Origin: CAZQVN01 sp964596775
GTDB lineage: Bacteria > Eisenbacteria > RBG-16-71-46 > JABDJR01 > JAWXBZ01
Length of the DNA: 64,000 nucleotides
NCBI GenBank assembly: GCA_964596775.1
Contig: CAZQVN010000004.1
Coordinates: 104,525-168,524 of the forward strand
Direction: 5' to 3'
In this document: one piece after another, positions 52,744-62,700 of the stretch
How positions within the stretch are numbered: the first letter of the stretch is position 1
Layout of the letters: every line of letters begins with the position of its first letter
Notes under the pieces: generated by a model
Told to the model about the DNA's origin: nothing
Database searches by the model: none
Seen by the model: only the letters and a program-made list of their open reading frames with translations
Made by a program: the position numbers and the translations under genes

Positions 52744-53927
52744 GATCCCCGCGCGCCGTTGGAGCCGCCGGCCACCGGCGGCGACCCCGATCCGTTTTCG
52801 GCCCCGGCCGCCGGCACGTTCACCCGCGCGCCGGCCTTGACCCCCGGCTTGTCGAGGTTCGTGATCACCAGGTCCCCTTCGGCGAGGCCGCCGCGGATCT
52901 CGGTCCACTCCCAGTTCCGGATGCCGGTGTCCACTTCGCGGGTCACCGCCTTCCCGTTCTCGGCCACGAGGACCCGCTTCCCCTCGATGACGGCGAACGT
53001 CGGCACCCGGAGCGCATCGGGTCGATCGTCGAGGATGATCTCCACGTCGGCCGAGGTGCCCGGCTTCGGCATCGGCCGGGCCGGGTCGATCGGGAGATCG
53101 ACCTCCACCTCGAGCGTCCGGTTCTGCTCCTTGAAGTCGTCGACATACGGAGCCACCCGGCCCACCCGCGCGGCCCAGACGACGCCGGGGAACGGATCCA
53201 GCGACACCCGGGCCGGCAGCCCCGCGGCTATCCGGCCGATGTCGATCTCGTCGATCGGGGCCGACACGTAGAGGCTGTCGGGACTCATCACCTCGAGGAC
53301 CGCCTGGCCCGGCACCACCGACTCGCCGATCTCGACGAACCGCTGGGTGACGACCCCGGAGAACGGCGCCGTCACGTTCAGATGATCCAGCTCGTCGCGG
53401 GCCAGCCGGACCGCCGAACGGGCGCTCAGGGCGCGGGCCTCGGCCGCCTCCAGCTCGGCACGGGCACTCTCCAGTTTCGTGATCGCCTGGTCCATCGTTC
53501 CCTGCGACACCGCACCCTGATCGAAGAGACGTTTCGAGCGCTCGTGGTCCTGCTCCGCCAGTCGCGCCGCGGCCCGGGCCGCCCCGGCGGCGGCGGACAG
53601 CGCCCGATGGTCGCGCTCGGCCAGCTCGAGCCGGGTCCGGGCGGTCACGTCGTCCAGCCGAAGGAGAAGATCGCCGATCGAGACCGCCGCCCCCTCGCGG
53701 TGCGGGATCGCCACGACGCGGCCGGCACGCTCGGCGCCGACCCGGGCCTTCAGGCGGGACCGGACCGTGCCGGCCTGGCTGTTCGTGACCGCGTCCTCCA
53801 CGACACCGCGGGCGACGCGGGCCACCTCGACGTCGACCGGCTTCGGCCGGAGCAGGGTGGCCTTGAGCAGGAACGAGGCTGCCACGACGACCACCGCCAG
53901 GATGCCGAGCCGCCCCCAGGATTTCAT
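52740..53927 (-). CDS. Periplasmic membrane fusion protein (MacA/HlyD-like)
   Basis: This 395-residue protein has an N-terminal membrane anchor (about 7-24), a lipoyl or barrel-sandwich half-motif (AGRVVAIPHREGAAVSIGDLLLRLDD), an alpha-helical hairpin (about 105-185, LAEQDHERSKRLFDQGAVSQGTMDQAITKLESA), the second half-motif (APFSGVVTQRFVEIGESVVPGQ) and beta-barrel domains. The C-terminus is Gly/Ala-rich. It links the inner-membrane ABC complex to an outer-membrane channel. It is the first gene of the four-gene operon (fusion, ATPase, permease, permease). Confidence 0.93.
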   Translation of the reverse strand: MKSWGRLGILAVVVVAASFLLKATLLRPKPVDVEVARVARGVVEDAVTNSQAGTVRSRLKARVGAERAGRVVAIPHREGAAVSIGDLLLRLDDVTARTRLELAERDHRALSAAAGAARAAARLAEQDHERSKRLFDQGAVSQGTMDQAITKLESARAELEAAEARALSARSAVRLARDELDHLNVTAPFSGVVTQRFVEIGESVVPGQAVLEVMSPDSLYVSAPIDEIDIGRIAAGLPARVSLDPFPGVVWAARVGRVAPYVDDFKEQNRTLEVEVDLPIDPARPMPKPGTSADVEIILDDRPDALRVPTFAVIEGKRVLVAENGKAVTREVDTGIRNWEWTEIRGGLAEGDLVITNLDKPGVKAGARVNVPAAGAENGSGSPPVAGGSNGARGS

Positions 53928-54086
53928 CGATCGGTCCTTTCTTGTCGGGGAACGCGCATGCTGTTGAGACGCGTCCGGGATCGCGCGGATTCATAGTGAT
54001 GGACCTCCGCGCCTCCGGCCCGGCGCTCCGGGCCGGAGAGGGAACCCCGGACCGGAATTCTACCGGATGGGGCGTCCCGCGTCAGG

Positions 54087-54336
54087 TCATGGTGCGGACC
54101 GGTCCGGCCAGACCGGCATCCGCCCCGGCGTGTACGGAGCTCCTTCCCGCTCCAGCGCATCCTCGAGCGCCCGGGTGCGATCGTGAACCTTCCGCAGTTC
54201 GGCGAGGTGACCCTCTTCGAGGGCGGGCACGCTCATCACGGCGGCCTCGAGATACGGCAGGGCTATCTTGGCCGGGTTTCCATGGTCCCGTCCTGTCCAG
54301 GCTGAATCAGGATCTTCCCGTCCTCGCCGTAGGGCA
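54087..54336 (-). CDS. C-terminal fragment, unidentified protein interrupted by the gap
   Basis: Reading leftward from the gap, one frame encodes KIALPYLEAAVMSVPALEE and a helical, charged tail, ending at a TGA (54087-54089). It looks coding and resembles a TPR or helical-hairpin end. It is not in frame with the fragment right of the gap if the duplicated 55-nt ends are simply merged (shift of two bases), so it is either a different part of the same gene with unresolved sequence between, or a second gene. Confidence 0.5.
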
Positions 54337-54436
54337 NNNNNNNNNNNNNNNNNNNNNNNNNNNNNNNNNNNNNNNNNNNNNNNNNNNNNNNNNNNNNNNN
54401 NNNNNNNNNNNNNNNNNNNNNNNNNNNNNNNNNNNN
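54337..54436. other. Scaffold gap (100 N) flanked by an identical 55-nt sequence
   Basis: Exactly 100 N residues mark an unknown distance. The 55 nt before the gap (54282-54336) are identical to the 55 nt after it (54437-54491). This is what two contig ends that share a k-mer-length overlap look like when a scaffolder does not merge them. Confidence 0.97.
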
Positions 54437-54915
54437 ATGGTCCCGTCCTGTCCAGGCTGAATCAGGATCTTCCCGTCCTCGCCGTAGGGCAGCTTCGGGT
54501 TCTTCACGGCATCGATCACCCTTTCCAGCTCCTTCACGACCTGCTCGCGGCCGGCCGCTCGCGCGTAGCGGAGCTGGATCTCGAAGACCAGGATCTGGCC
54601 CGCCCGCTTGATGCTCTCGATCTCCTTCTGAACGGCGATCTTCTCGTCGAGCGACGTCGCGGCGAGGAACCGGGCGTTCAACTCCGCGACCATCGCCTGC
54701 TCCTCATCCACCGCGGCCATGATCTCCTGGTGCATGGGGGAAAGTGTGCGCCGACCCACGGCCCTGCCGTCCGCCTCGGGGCCTGGGGCGGTCGATCCGG
54801 CGGGAACCCGGCGATCGGGAGCGGCGGTCGCGCTCTCCTTTCCGGGGTTGGCGGCGAGGACGGAGCCGGCGGCGATCGCCAGAACTCCCAGAACGAATGC
54901 CATCCTGCGGTACAT
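54437..54915 (-). CDS. Small secreted protein, N-terminal part (cut by the gap)
   Basis: The start at 54915 (MYRRMAF) is fixed by AAGGAGG 6 nt upstream. A signal peptide (to about residue 22, VLAAN) precedes a Pro/Ala spacer and a strongly helical, charged segment (SPMHQEIMAAVDEEQAMVAELNARF, KIAVQKEIESIKRAGQILVFEIQLRYARAAG), probably a periplasmic coiled coil. The frame reaches KLPYGEDGKILIQPGQDGT at the gap. No family recognised. It lies 52 nt downstream of the metalloprotease-like gene on the same strand and may be co-transcribed. Confidence 0.7.
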
Positions 54916-54967
54916 GCTGACCTCCTTGAAGGGAAGCCCGGCCTTCGAGGAAGGCCGGGTCACGAAT

Positions 54968-57900
54968 CTAGCGGACTCTCACGATTTTGCGTTCATCCCG
55001 ATCTGCCCCCGCCAGAACCCGGACGAAGTAGATCCCCGCCGGAACGGCCTCGCCCGAATCGTCGCGACCGTCCCAGGACACCACATGGGCTCCGGCGGCG
55101 CGGCGACCGAGATCCTCGTTGCGGATCCGACGGCCGCTCAGGCCGAACACCTGCAGCGTGACGCCACCGGCCTGCTTCAGCGAAAGACTGACCTCGGCGG
55201 CCGTCGTGAACGGATTCGGCTGCACGCCGGAAATCAGCCGGACGGCCACCGGGGCTGCGCCCCCGGGAACACCCGTTGTCTGATGCACGAACTGCAGCGT
55301 GAAGGTTCCGGCCGTGTTCACTTCGGACCGGCGGTTCTTCCACACGACCACGCTGTGCGGGCCGGCCTGGTTGATCGTGAGATTCATCAGCTCGGGGCTT
55401 CCGGCCGGCGCTTCCCAGGCCGTGCCGCCGGAGAGCGCGCCGCTGCGGGAGGCGAACGCCTGACCCGGACCGAACAGCGCGACCCCCCAGTCCACGCTGC
55501 CCGTGCCCGGCAGGAGCTTCACGGTGTAGGTTCCGACCGGCAGGTCCACTTCGTAGAGATCGAAGAGATCGCCGGCGCCGATCGTGAACGGTCCGTGATT
55601 GCCGCCGGCGGTCGCGCCCAGGGTCCGCGTCGCTCCCGGAGCCGAGGCCACCGGAATGTCCGGTGCGGCGGGACCGGCGCCGAGATACTTCGACCGGCGC
55701 ATCTCGAGCAGCGACGTGCCGGGCTGGACGACAGGCGCCAGCACCCCCACGTCGAGCTGCCGGGCGGCGGTCACCCGGAAGTCGGCGATCACGAAATCGG
55801 GCTGGTCGATGCCCCATTCGGACGAAGCCAGCGGCGTGTCGAATCCGGTCGTGGCGGTCGTGGCGATCTCGTACAGCTTGAGATCCACGTCCTTTCCGGC
55901 GTCGGGGATCGCCAGGGCGGCCACCTTCCAGCCGTTGCCGGAGCCGTCCGGCACCGAGGTGTTCATCCGCATCGCGTCCATGTTGAACCAGAGCGGGGAC
56001 CCGCCCGGCATGAGGTTCCATCCGGCGTACCGCTGGGCGGGCATCGCCAGTGCCTGCGTCAGGTCGAAGGACGGAATCGACGGCCGCCAGACCCACTGGC
56101 CTGCGGTCCAGTTGTTGTCGTCCGAGGTCTCGAGGTTCTGCTGGGTGGGATCGATGTGGACTCCGAGGACATGGCGACCGCTACGGACCTGGACAGGCGC
56201 CGCCAGGTTCCGGGTGACCGTGGCTCCGGCCGCGGCCGCGGGCGGATTGTCGCTGGAGAACCAGAGTCCGTCGGCGTAGAACGCGGTCAGGACCGGATTC
56301 GTCGGCATTCCGACCGTGCTGCCGTTCACGAACGCGTAATTGAGATAGGTCTGCGGCATGTCGCCGATCAGGAACGCCGGTGCCGGCACCGCGCCGGGCG
56401 CGCCGTCGCCGGCCGGTCGCGGAACCAGCGGCGCCGCCCAGCCTGCCGGGGTCGCCATGGCCATGTCCGGCGGCGTGGCCTGGACCGACACGTCGACGCC
56501 GAGCGTGCCGGTGCCCATGGGCGGATCGCGCCACACGATGATGCACATCGATCCCTGCGGCACGACCTGGTCGATCACAGCCTCGCCGGTGGTCGCGCTG
56601 GACGTGACCGTGGTGCCGGCATACGGAAGCGCGGTCCAGTAGGCAGCCGTATTGGGAACGATCGTCAGATACACGCGGCCCAGCGACGGGTCCTGGACTT
56701 TCACACGGGCGTACACCCGGCCGCCGGGAGTGGTGGCCTCGTACAGCTTGATCATCTCGTTGTCGTTCAGGATATCGAACATGGATCCCGGAAAACCGAT
56801 CGGGCCGGACCGGACCTTCTGCAGGTGGAGACCGCCGCTCCCGCCGTTGTAGTTCAGGATTCCGTAGTCGAACGCGACCGGAACGCCCCAGCCCTGCCAG
56901 GAGTTCGTCAGGATGACGTCCGTGGCATAGGCCCCGCGTACCGAGTAACCGTAGGACGTCGTGAACGCAGCCGTGGGACTCGACGTCGCCTCGTGGATGT
57001 TGAGATCGTAGTCCGCGGCGCCGGGAGCGTGGATCGCGACGGCCGTCCACGTGTTGTTGTACATGTTGTTCGCCCAGTTGATCTCATCCTGGATCCGGAA
57101 GCCCCGGCAGTTCGGATACCAGGCCGAGCCGTCCACGATCCAGTTCGTATCCTGGTACTGGTACGCGGGACTGGACAGGTTTACCGGAGCGCCGAGGCCG
57201 AACCAGGGCGGCGTCCACCCCCACTGGCGCGCCCAGTAGTTGTCCAGTTCGTCGGGCTCGGGCAGCAGCTCGGACTCGTCCAGCTGCACCCGGACCGTGT
57301 GCCGGCCGCCGGCGATCGTCACCGGCTTGTTCAGGATGTAGTCGTACTGGCCCGGCCCGAGCGGCGCGAAGTTGTGATGGAACGCCAGGGCCGCCCCGTC
57401 CACGAACAGCGTCGTCCAGAACTGGCCGGTCTGTGAGTTCGTGGCCTGCTCGCCGGAGTTGTTGAAGATCGCGCTCAGGTACGTCGTGCCGCCCGCGCCG
57501 TCGAGATAGCTCGGAGCGCTTGTCGAGAACTGCGTCGCGTCCGGGACATGCCGCGCGGTCACGCCGAGATTGTCCCAGTTCGTATGGATTTTCACCTTGA
57601 GATTGGCCGGGTCCGGATTGCGGATGCCGTACGGCCCGACCAGTTCGTAGTTGTCGCTCCAGAGGCCGTTGCGATCCCGGGTGCGGATCGCGAAGTAGTA
57701 CCAGCCCGCCGTGTGCGGGCCGCTCGTCCAGGTCGTGACGTCTCCGATGTCCTGCGTGTAGTCGGGGGCCGCGAACGGAAAGTCCTTCATGACCAGAACG
57801 CTGTACCCGGAGATCCCCGACATGTCGTCCGAGGCGCGGTTCCAGGACCATGTGATATACGGCCGGGTGCTGGCCTGCGAGTTCAGGAAGTGATCCGACG

Positions 57901-59587
57901 TGACGTTCGTGGCCAGCCCGGGCTGGTAGAAGTCGGTCTGGTATCCGTTGTTCGCGGCGGTGGCCCAGAACTGCTCCTTCAACCCCGGGTATTCCGTCTT
58001 GAACCGGGCGATGAACGAACCCGGGCTGGTGATCGGAAACGTGTCGATGAGCCAGAAAATCTCGTCGAAGCCCATGTTCAACTCGTCCTGGCCCTGGGCG
58101 CGGAGCGAGTCGTTGTCGGCCGCCGCGTCGTCGATGTCGTGGAGAAGGGCGGTGAACGCCGCTTCGGTGGTCCAGACGTCGTGAAGCTGGTTGTCGGCCC
58201 CCGGAACGTTCGCGCATCGCTGCGACGTCTCGAAGTTCGTGAGCGGCGTGACCGGCCCCCGGCCGTACGCCGCGTTGAAGTCGCGGATCACCACGTCGGC
58301 GTAGTAGTTCGGAAACCCCTCGTTGAACGCGTCGGTGGCCGTCTCGCGGCACCACAGGCAGTGACCGCACTCCTCCTCGGCGATGTTGGTGTCGCAGAAG
58401 CCGTTGCAGTAGGCCGGATCCTGGATCTCCGAGAACGTGTTGACCCAGTGATGCCCCCACTCGTGGACGAGCGTGTTCTCGTCCCACTGGCGGGCCACCG
58501 GAATGTGAATCTCCTCCCAGAAGTCGTTGTAGCAGCCGGTGGCGCAGTCGGGGTCCGGCCACTGGACGTCCACGATCGGGGCGTCGCGACCGGTGTTCGC
58601 GGAGAAGCGCCAGGCCCGGGTCATGGTGGTCAGGATGTGCGCCGCCGGGTTCAGGAAGGGGTCGCTCGGGAGCCGCGTTCCGATGTCCAGAAACGAGCCG
58701 CCGTAGTCGTTCCAGACGCCGGTCTGAAAGCTGTAGTCGTCCTCGAAGATGCTGTCCTCCTGGACCTCGACCCGGTTGTTCGCGAACTCGATTTCCACGT
58801 AGAGGTCCGGCGTGCCGTCGCAGCCGAAGCAGGGATCCCAGTGAAACGTGACGTCCAGGCGGCCGTTCGGCGGAATGATCTGGGTGGCCAGGAGTTCGTC
58901 CGGGCCGGTGTCCTCGTCGTAGATGCGGGCGGTGGCGCCGTCGATCCCCACCTGGACTCCGTCGTTCATGCGCGGATACAGGATCCAGCCGACCACCCGG
59001 ATGTCGCGCCCCGCCGCCGGGGAAAAGCGGTTTCGGGGTGCCTCGGCATCGCCGGATTCGACCTCCCGGTGGCGTGGGTCGAGGCGCGGCGAGGCGGGTT
59101 CCGGCATCAGGAAGGATCCGGACGGCATCGCTTCGGGCATCGGACTGTCGGAAAGCCGGTCCGCCCGGGGCTTCATCTCCTCGATCCTGGCCGGTGACAG
59201 ATCCATCCTCTTCTGAACCGGTTCATTGTCGAGTTGATACTCGAGCGTGATCTGCTGCGAAGGATCGTCCGTCAGGATCGTGAACGGGATCGAGCGGGCC
59301 TCGCCGGCCCTCAGGGGGAGACGGCCCGGCAGGGGATCGGTCAGAAGCCGCCACGCCGGGGGCAGGTTGAGATAGACCTCATCCAGTGTGACGTTCACCC
59401 GGGACTCGAATTTGAACACCGCGGTGAACGGCTTGCCCGGCTCCGCGGCCCGTGGCGGACCCTCCAGCCGGACCCGGACCGGGTTGCGACGGATCGTCGC
59501 GCCCGCGGTCCCGGTCGCGGCCAGAACGCCGGCGGCGAGCAGGAGCGGGACGAGGCATGACAGTCGGAAGTAATTGAACGACAACAC
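54968..59587 (-). CDS. Giant secreted metalloprotease-like surface protein with CARDB-like and FlgD-like domains
   Basis: This 1539-residue protein starts with GTG behind CCGGAGG and has a signal peptide (to about 30). A metallopeptidase-like centre contains HEWGHH (His375, Glu376, His379), and a candidate third zinc ligand Glu423 in FNEGFPNYYAD; between them is a Cys-rich loop (CNGFCDTNIAEEECGHCLWC). Further on are Ig/CARDB-like domains (YLSAIFNNSGEQATNSQTGQF, HTVRVQLDESELLPEPDELDN; a second similar unit near 1150-1230), a PPC-like domain (FDLYEVDLPVGTYTVKLLPGTG), and a FlgD-like sorting domain (VQPNPFTTAAEVSLSLKQ ... AGIYFVRVLAGADRDERKIVRVR). Protease activity is inferred; the family is not certain. 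Confidence 0.85.
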   Translation of the reverse strand: MLSFNYFRLSCLVPLLLAAGVLAATGTAGATIRRNPVRVRLEGPPRAAEPGKPFTAVFKFESRVNVTLDEVYLNLPPAWRLLTDPLPGRLPLRAGEARSIPFTILTDDPSQQITLEYQLDNEPVQKRMDLSPARIEEMKPRADRLSDSPMPEAMPSGSFLMPEPASPRLDPRHREVESGDAEAPRNRFSPAAGRDIRVVGWILYPRMNDGVQVGIDGATARIYDEDTGPDELLATQIIPPNGRLDVTFHWDPCFGCDGTPDLYVEIEFANNRVEVQEDSIFEDDYSFQTGVWNDYGGSFLDIGTRLPSDPFLNPAAHILTTMTRAWRFSANTGRDAPIVDVQWPDPDCATGCYNDFWEEIHIPVARQWDENTLVHEWGHHWVNTFSEIQDPAYCNGFCDTNIAEEECGHCLWCRETATDAFNEGFPNYYADVVIRDFNAAYGRGPVTPLTNFETSQRCANVPGADNQLHDVWTTEAAFTALLHDIDDAAADNDSLRAQGQDELNMGFDEIFWLIDTFPITSPGSFIARFKTEYPGLKEQFWATAANNGYQTDFYQPGLATNVTSDHFLNSQASTRPYITWSWNRASDDMSGISGYSVLVMKDFPFAAPDYTQDIGDVTTWTSGPHTAGWYYFAIRTRDRNGLWSDNYELVGPYGIRNPDPANLKVKIHTNWDNLGVTARHVPDATQFSTSAPSYLDGAGGTTYLSAIFNNSGEQATNSQTGQFWTTLFVDGAALAFHHNFAPLGPGQYDYILNKPVTIAGGRHTVRVQLDESELLPEPDELDNYWARQWGWTPPWFGLGAPVNLSSPAYQYQDTNWIVDGSAWYPNCRGFRIQDEINWANNMYNNTWTAVAIHAPGAADYDLNIHEATSSPTAAFTTSYGYSVRGAYATDVILTNSWQGWGVPVAFDYGILNYNGGSGGLHLQKVRSGPIGFPGSMFDILNDNEMIKLYEATTPGGRVYARVKVQDPSLGRVYLTIVPNTAAYWTALPYAGTTVTSSATTGEAVIDQVVPQGSMCIIVWRDPPMGTGTLGVDVSVQATPPDMAMATPAGWAAPLVPRPAGDGAPGAVPAPAFLIGDMPQTYLNYAFVNGSTVGMPTNPVLTAFYADGLWFSSDNPPAAAAGATVTRNLAAPVQVRSGRHVLGVHIDPTQQNLETSDDNNWTAGQWVWRPSIPSFDLTQALAMPAQRYAGWNLMPGGSPLWFNMDAMRMNTSVPDGSGNGWKVAALAIPDAGKDVDLKLYEIATTATTGFDTPLASSEWGIDQPDFVIADFRVTAARQLDVGVLAPVVQPGTSLLEMRRSKYLGAGPAAPDIPVASAPGATRTLGATAGGNHGPFTIGAGDLFDLYEVDLPVGTYTVKLLPGTGSVDWGVALFGPGQAFASRSGALSGGTAWEAPAGSPELMNLTINQAGPHSVVVWKNRRSEVNTAGTFTLQFVHQTTGVPGGAAPVAVRLISGVQPNPFTTAAEVSLSLKQAGGVTLQVFGLSGRRIRNEDLGRRAAGAHVVSWDGRDDSGEAVPAGIYFVRVLAGADRDERKIVRVR

Positions 59588-59713
59588 GATGACCTCCGGA
59601 TGGAGCCAGGGGATCTGGAACGTTATTGATGGAGAAGGCAGGCGGCCGGAGCCTTCCCTCCTCTCGGGTCAACATCGTTTCGGAAGAGCTGTGACCGGCT
59701 GTTTTTCCGGAGA

Positions 59714-62700
59714 TCAGACCGAAGGCGTGGAGGGGCCGCTCGGCGTCCGGCGGACGGCCGCCAGACGGCGGAGGAGCTCCGAGTCGGGCCGGGCTTCGAC
59801 CTGTTCGGCGATCCGTTCGATCTCGGCGCACGTTTCCCGCGCCGCTTCCGGATTCCCGGCCCGCAGTTCGAACTCGGCCCGCGTGCAGAGCACTTTCCCG
59901 AGTTCCACCCGGTACTCGGGCGCGCGCAGCAGCGGTTCGCTCCGGGACAGGAGATTCCGGGCCTCGTCGAGAAGGTCGGCCTCGAGAGCCAGGGCCGCGA
60001 GCCGGCCGAGGGCGATCGCCTCGCCCCGTCGGTTGCCCGTCTCGCGGTGGATGGCCAGCGCCTCCTCGAGACGGGCCCGCGCTTCCTCCCGCCGGCCCTC
60101 CGCATGAAACAGGTTCGCCACGTTGTCGAGCCCCTGCCCCTCGAAGCGGCGGGAGCCCACGTCGCGATGGATGGCCAGCGCCGCCTGGAAGTGACCGCCG
60201 GCGTCGCTCATCCGGCCGATCTTCTGGCACAGGGTGCCGAGATTGCCGAGGACGATCCCCTCGAACCGGCGATTCCCAACCTCGCGGTGGATGACGAGTG
60301 CGGCCTCTAGATGGCGCAGGGCCTCCCCGGTGCGACCCTGCGCTCCGCGCAGGTCGCCGAGGTTCCCGAGCACGATCCCTTCCGACCGCCGGTTGCCGAT
60401 ATCACGATGGATGGCCAGCGACTCTTCGAGAACGGCGCCCGCTTCCTCGAGACGTCCCTGTTCGTGAAGCCCCAGGCCCATGTTTCCAAGCGTGATCCCC
60501 TCCATGCGGCGATCGCCGGTCTCGCGGTGGATCGCGAGAGCCTGTTCGAGGAGGGCGTTGGCTTCCTCGGTCCGGCCTTCGTTGAGGGATATGCTGGCCA
60601 GCCGGGCCAGCGTCCGCCCTTCGCCGGCGCGATCGCCCCGCTCGCGGTCGATGGCCAGCGCCTCCTCGAACAGTCTCCGCCCCTCGCTCATGCGACCGGA
60701 CCGCTGCTCGGCGAGGCCCAGCAGGTTCAGCAGCTCTGATCGCTCCCCGCGGGTCAACGGAAGTCCCTCGATCCGCCGCCCGAGGTCGACCGCCGTGGCG
60801 AGCGGGCCCCTGAGTTCGAGTACCGCCCAGGCGGCCCGGAAGCAGCGGATCGCCGTTTCGCCGTCGCCGTCGATCACCATCCGCCGGCAGGCCGTCACCA
60901 GGTTGTCGAGATCCGGTTCGAGATCGCGGCGCCGATCGACGCCGCCGGCCAGGTCGAGTCCGGCGATGGCCTCCTCGCTGCCGAACCGGGCGAACCACTG
61001 CGCGTGCCGCCGCCGGGCGCCGTCCGCGGAGCCTTCGCCCGTCTCGAGAATCTCCCGTGCGTACTCCTGAAGACTGACCAGCATCCCGAAGCGCACGACC
61101 GGGCGCGCGGCGCTCCGCTTTTCCTCCCGGACCCAGGACCGGACAAGACTCTTGTCCACCAGCGACTGCAGAACGTCGACCACCCACGGCGCATCGGGCC
61201 ACGCCTCGAGACGCAGCACGCCCTCGGCCGCGTCGAGGCCGAATCCCCCTTCGAACACCGAGCACTGCGTGAAGGCCGCCTTTTCCCAGGGCTTCAGGAG
61301 TTCCCAGGAGCCGTCGATGGCGGCCCGCAGCGTGGCATGCCGCCCCGCCCCCGTGCCGGCGAGAATCCGGAAGCGCTCCGCCATCCGATCCACCATCTGG
61401 GCCGGCGTCATCACGCTGAGCCGCGCCGCGGACAGCTCGATGGCCAGCGGGATCCCCTCGACCAGCCGGACGATGTCGCCGATCGATTCCGCTTCGGGCC
61501 CGCTCATGTCGACGGATCGCTGCCGCCGCGCCCGCTGCACGAAGAGCTCCACCCCGCCGTCGATCGGCAGCGACTCGACCGGTTGCACGTCCTCGCCGGA
61601 AATCTTCAACCGCTCCCGGCTCGTTACCAGAAAGGAAGCCTCGGGCGCCCGGGCCAGCCAGGCCCCGAGCGTAGGGAGCGCCTCGCCGACAACCTGCTCG
61701 AAGTTGTCCAGGATGACGAGGCTCCGGCCGCGGCTCCCGATCGCGTGGCCGAGCTGTTCGATGACGTCGCCAGTGCCGAGCGGAACGCCGAGAGAAGCGC
61801 CCACCGCCGAGGCGATGCCGTCCCGCGACCGGGCTTCGGTCAGGTCGCAGAACCAGACGCCGCCGGGGTACGACCCGAGACTCCGCCGGCCGTACTGCGC
61901 CGCCAGCCGCGTCTTCCCGATGCCGCCGGGACCGAGCAGCGTGACGAAGCGGCTGTTCCTGAGCCTTGCGTCCAGCGCGACGAGATCGTCTTCGCGGCCG
62001 ACGAACGTATCGGTTTCCTCGGGGAGATGACGGGGAACGCCGGTCGCATCCCGCCGCAGTGCTTCCCGGGCAGCCGGGTCCTGCATGTTCAACAGCAGTG
62101 ACTGCTCCGCCTCGGCGGCGGACTGAAACCGCTTCTCCGGGTCCGGAGACAGCGCGCGGTCGAGGAACCGCACGAGCGCCGGCGGGAGATCCGCCCTCAG
62201 ATCCTTCGCCGCCCGACGGTCGCCCCGGGCGTGACAGGCCCGGAGTTCCTCCAGCGTCGCCGCCGCCACCGGCAGCGCTCCGGTGACGAGGGCAAAGAAC
62301 ACGACGCCCAGTGAATACAGGTCCGACCGCGCGTCCGACGGACTCCCGGCCAGAACCTCCGGCGCCATGAACAGGGGTGTTCCCGACAGGGCCCGCCGCG
62401 ACCCGCCCTGTTCCGCCTCCCGACCGAGGCCGAAATCCATGAGGACGATCCGGCCGTCCTCTTCCTTCATCACGTTCGTGAGCTTGACGTCCTGGTGCAC
62501 GATCCCGGCGGCATGAACGGCGGACAGGGCCCGGCAGAGGTCGAGACCGATGAGCGTGGCTTCCTTCCCGTCGAGGACGCCCTTCTCTCTCAACAGGGCA
62601 TCCAGGGTCTTCCCGCGCAGGAACTCCGTCCAGATGCCGACCCGACCGCCGATGCGATCCGCGCCGTGGACCATCACGACGTTGGGATGCCGGATGCGGG

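Noticed and set aside
60051..60660. Regular 120-nt spacing that could suggest a CRISPR-like array
   Set aside because: The repeats are in frame, diverged and encode TPR units inside a kinase gene; there are no unique spacers and no cas genes.
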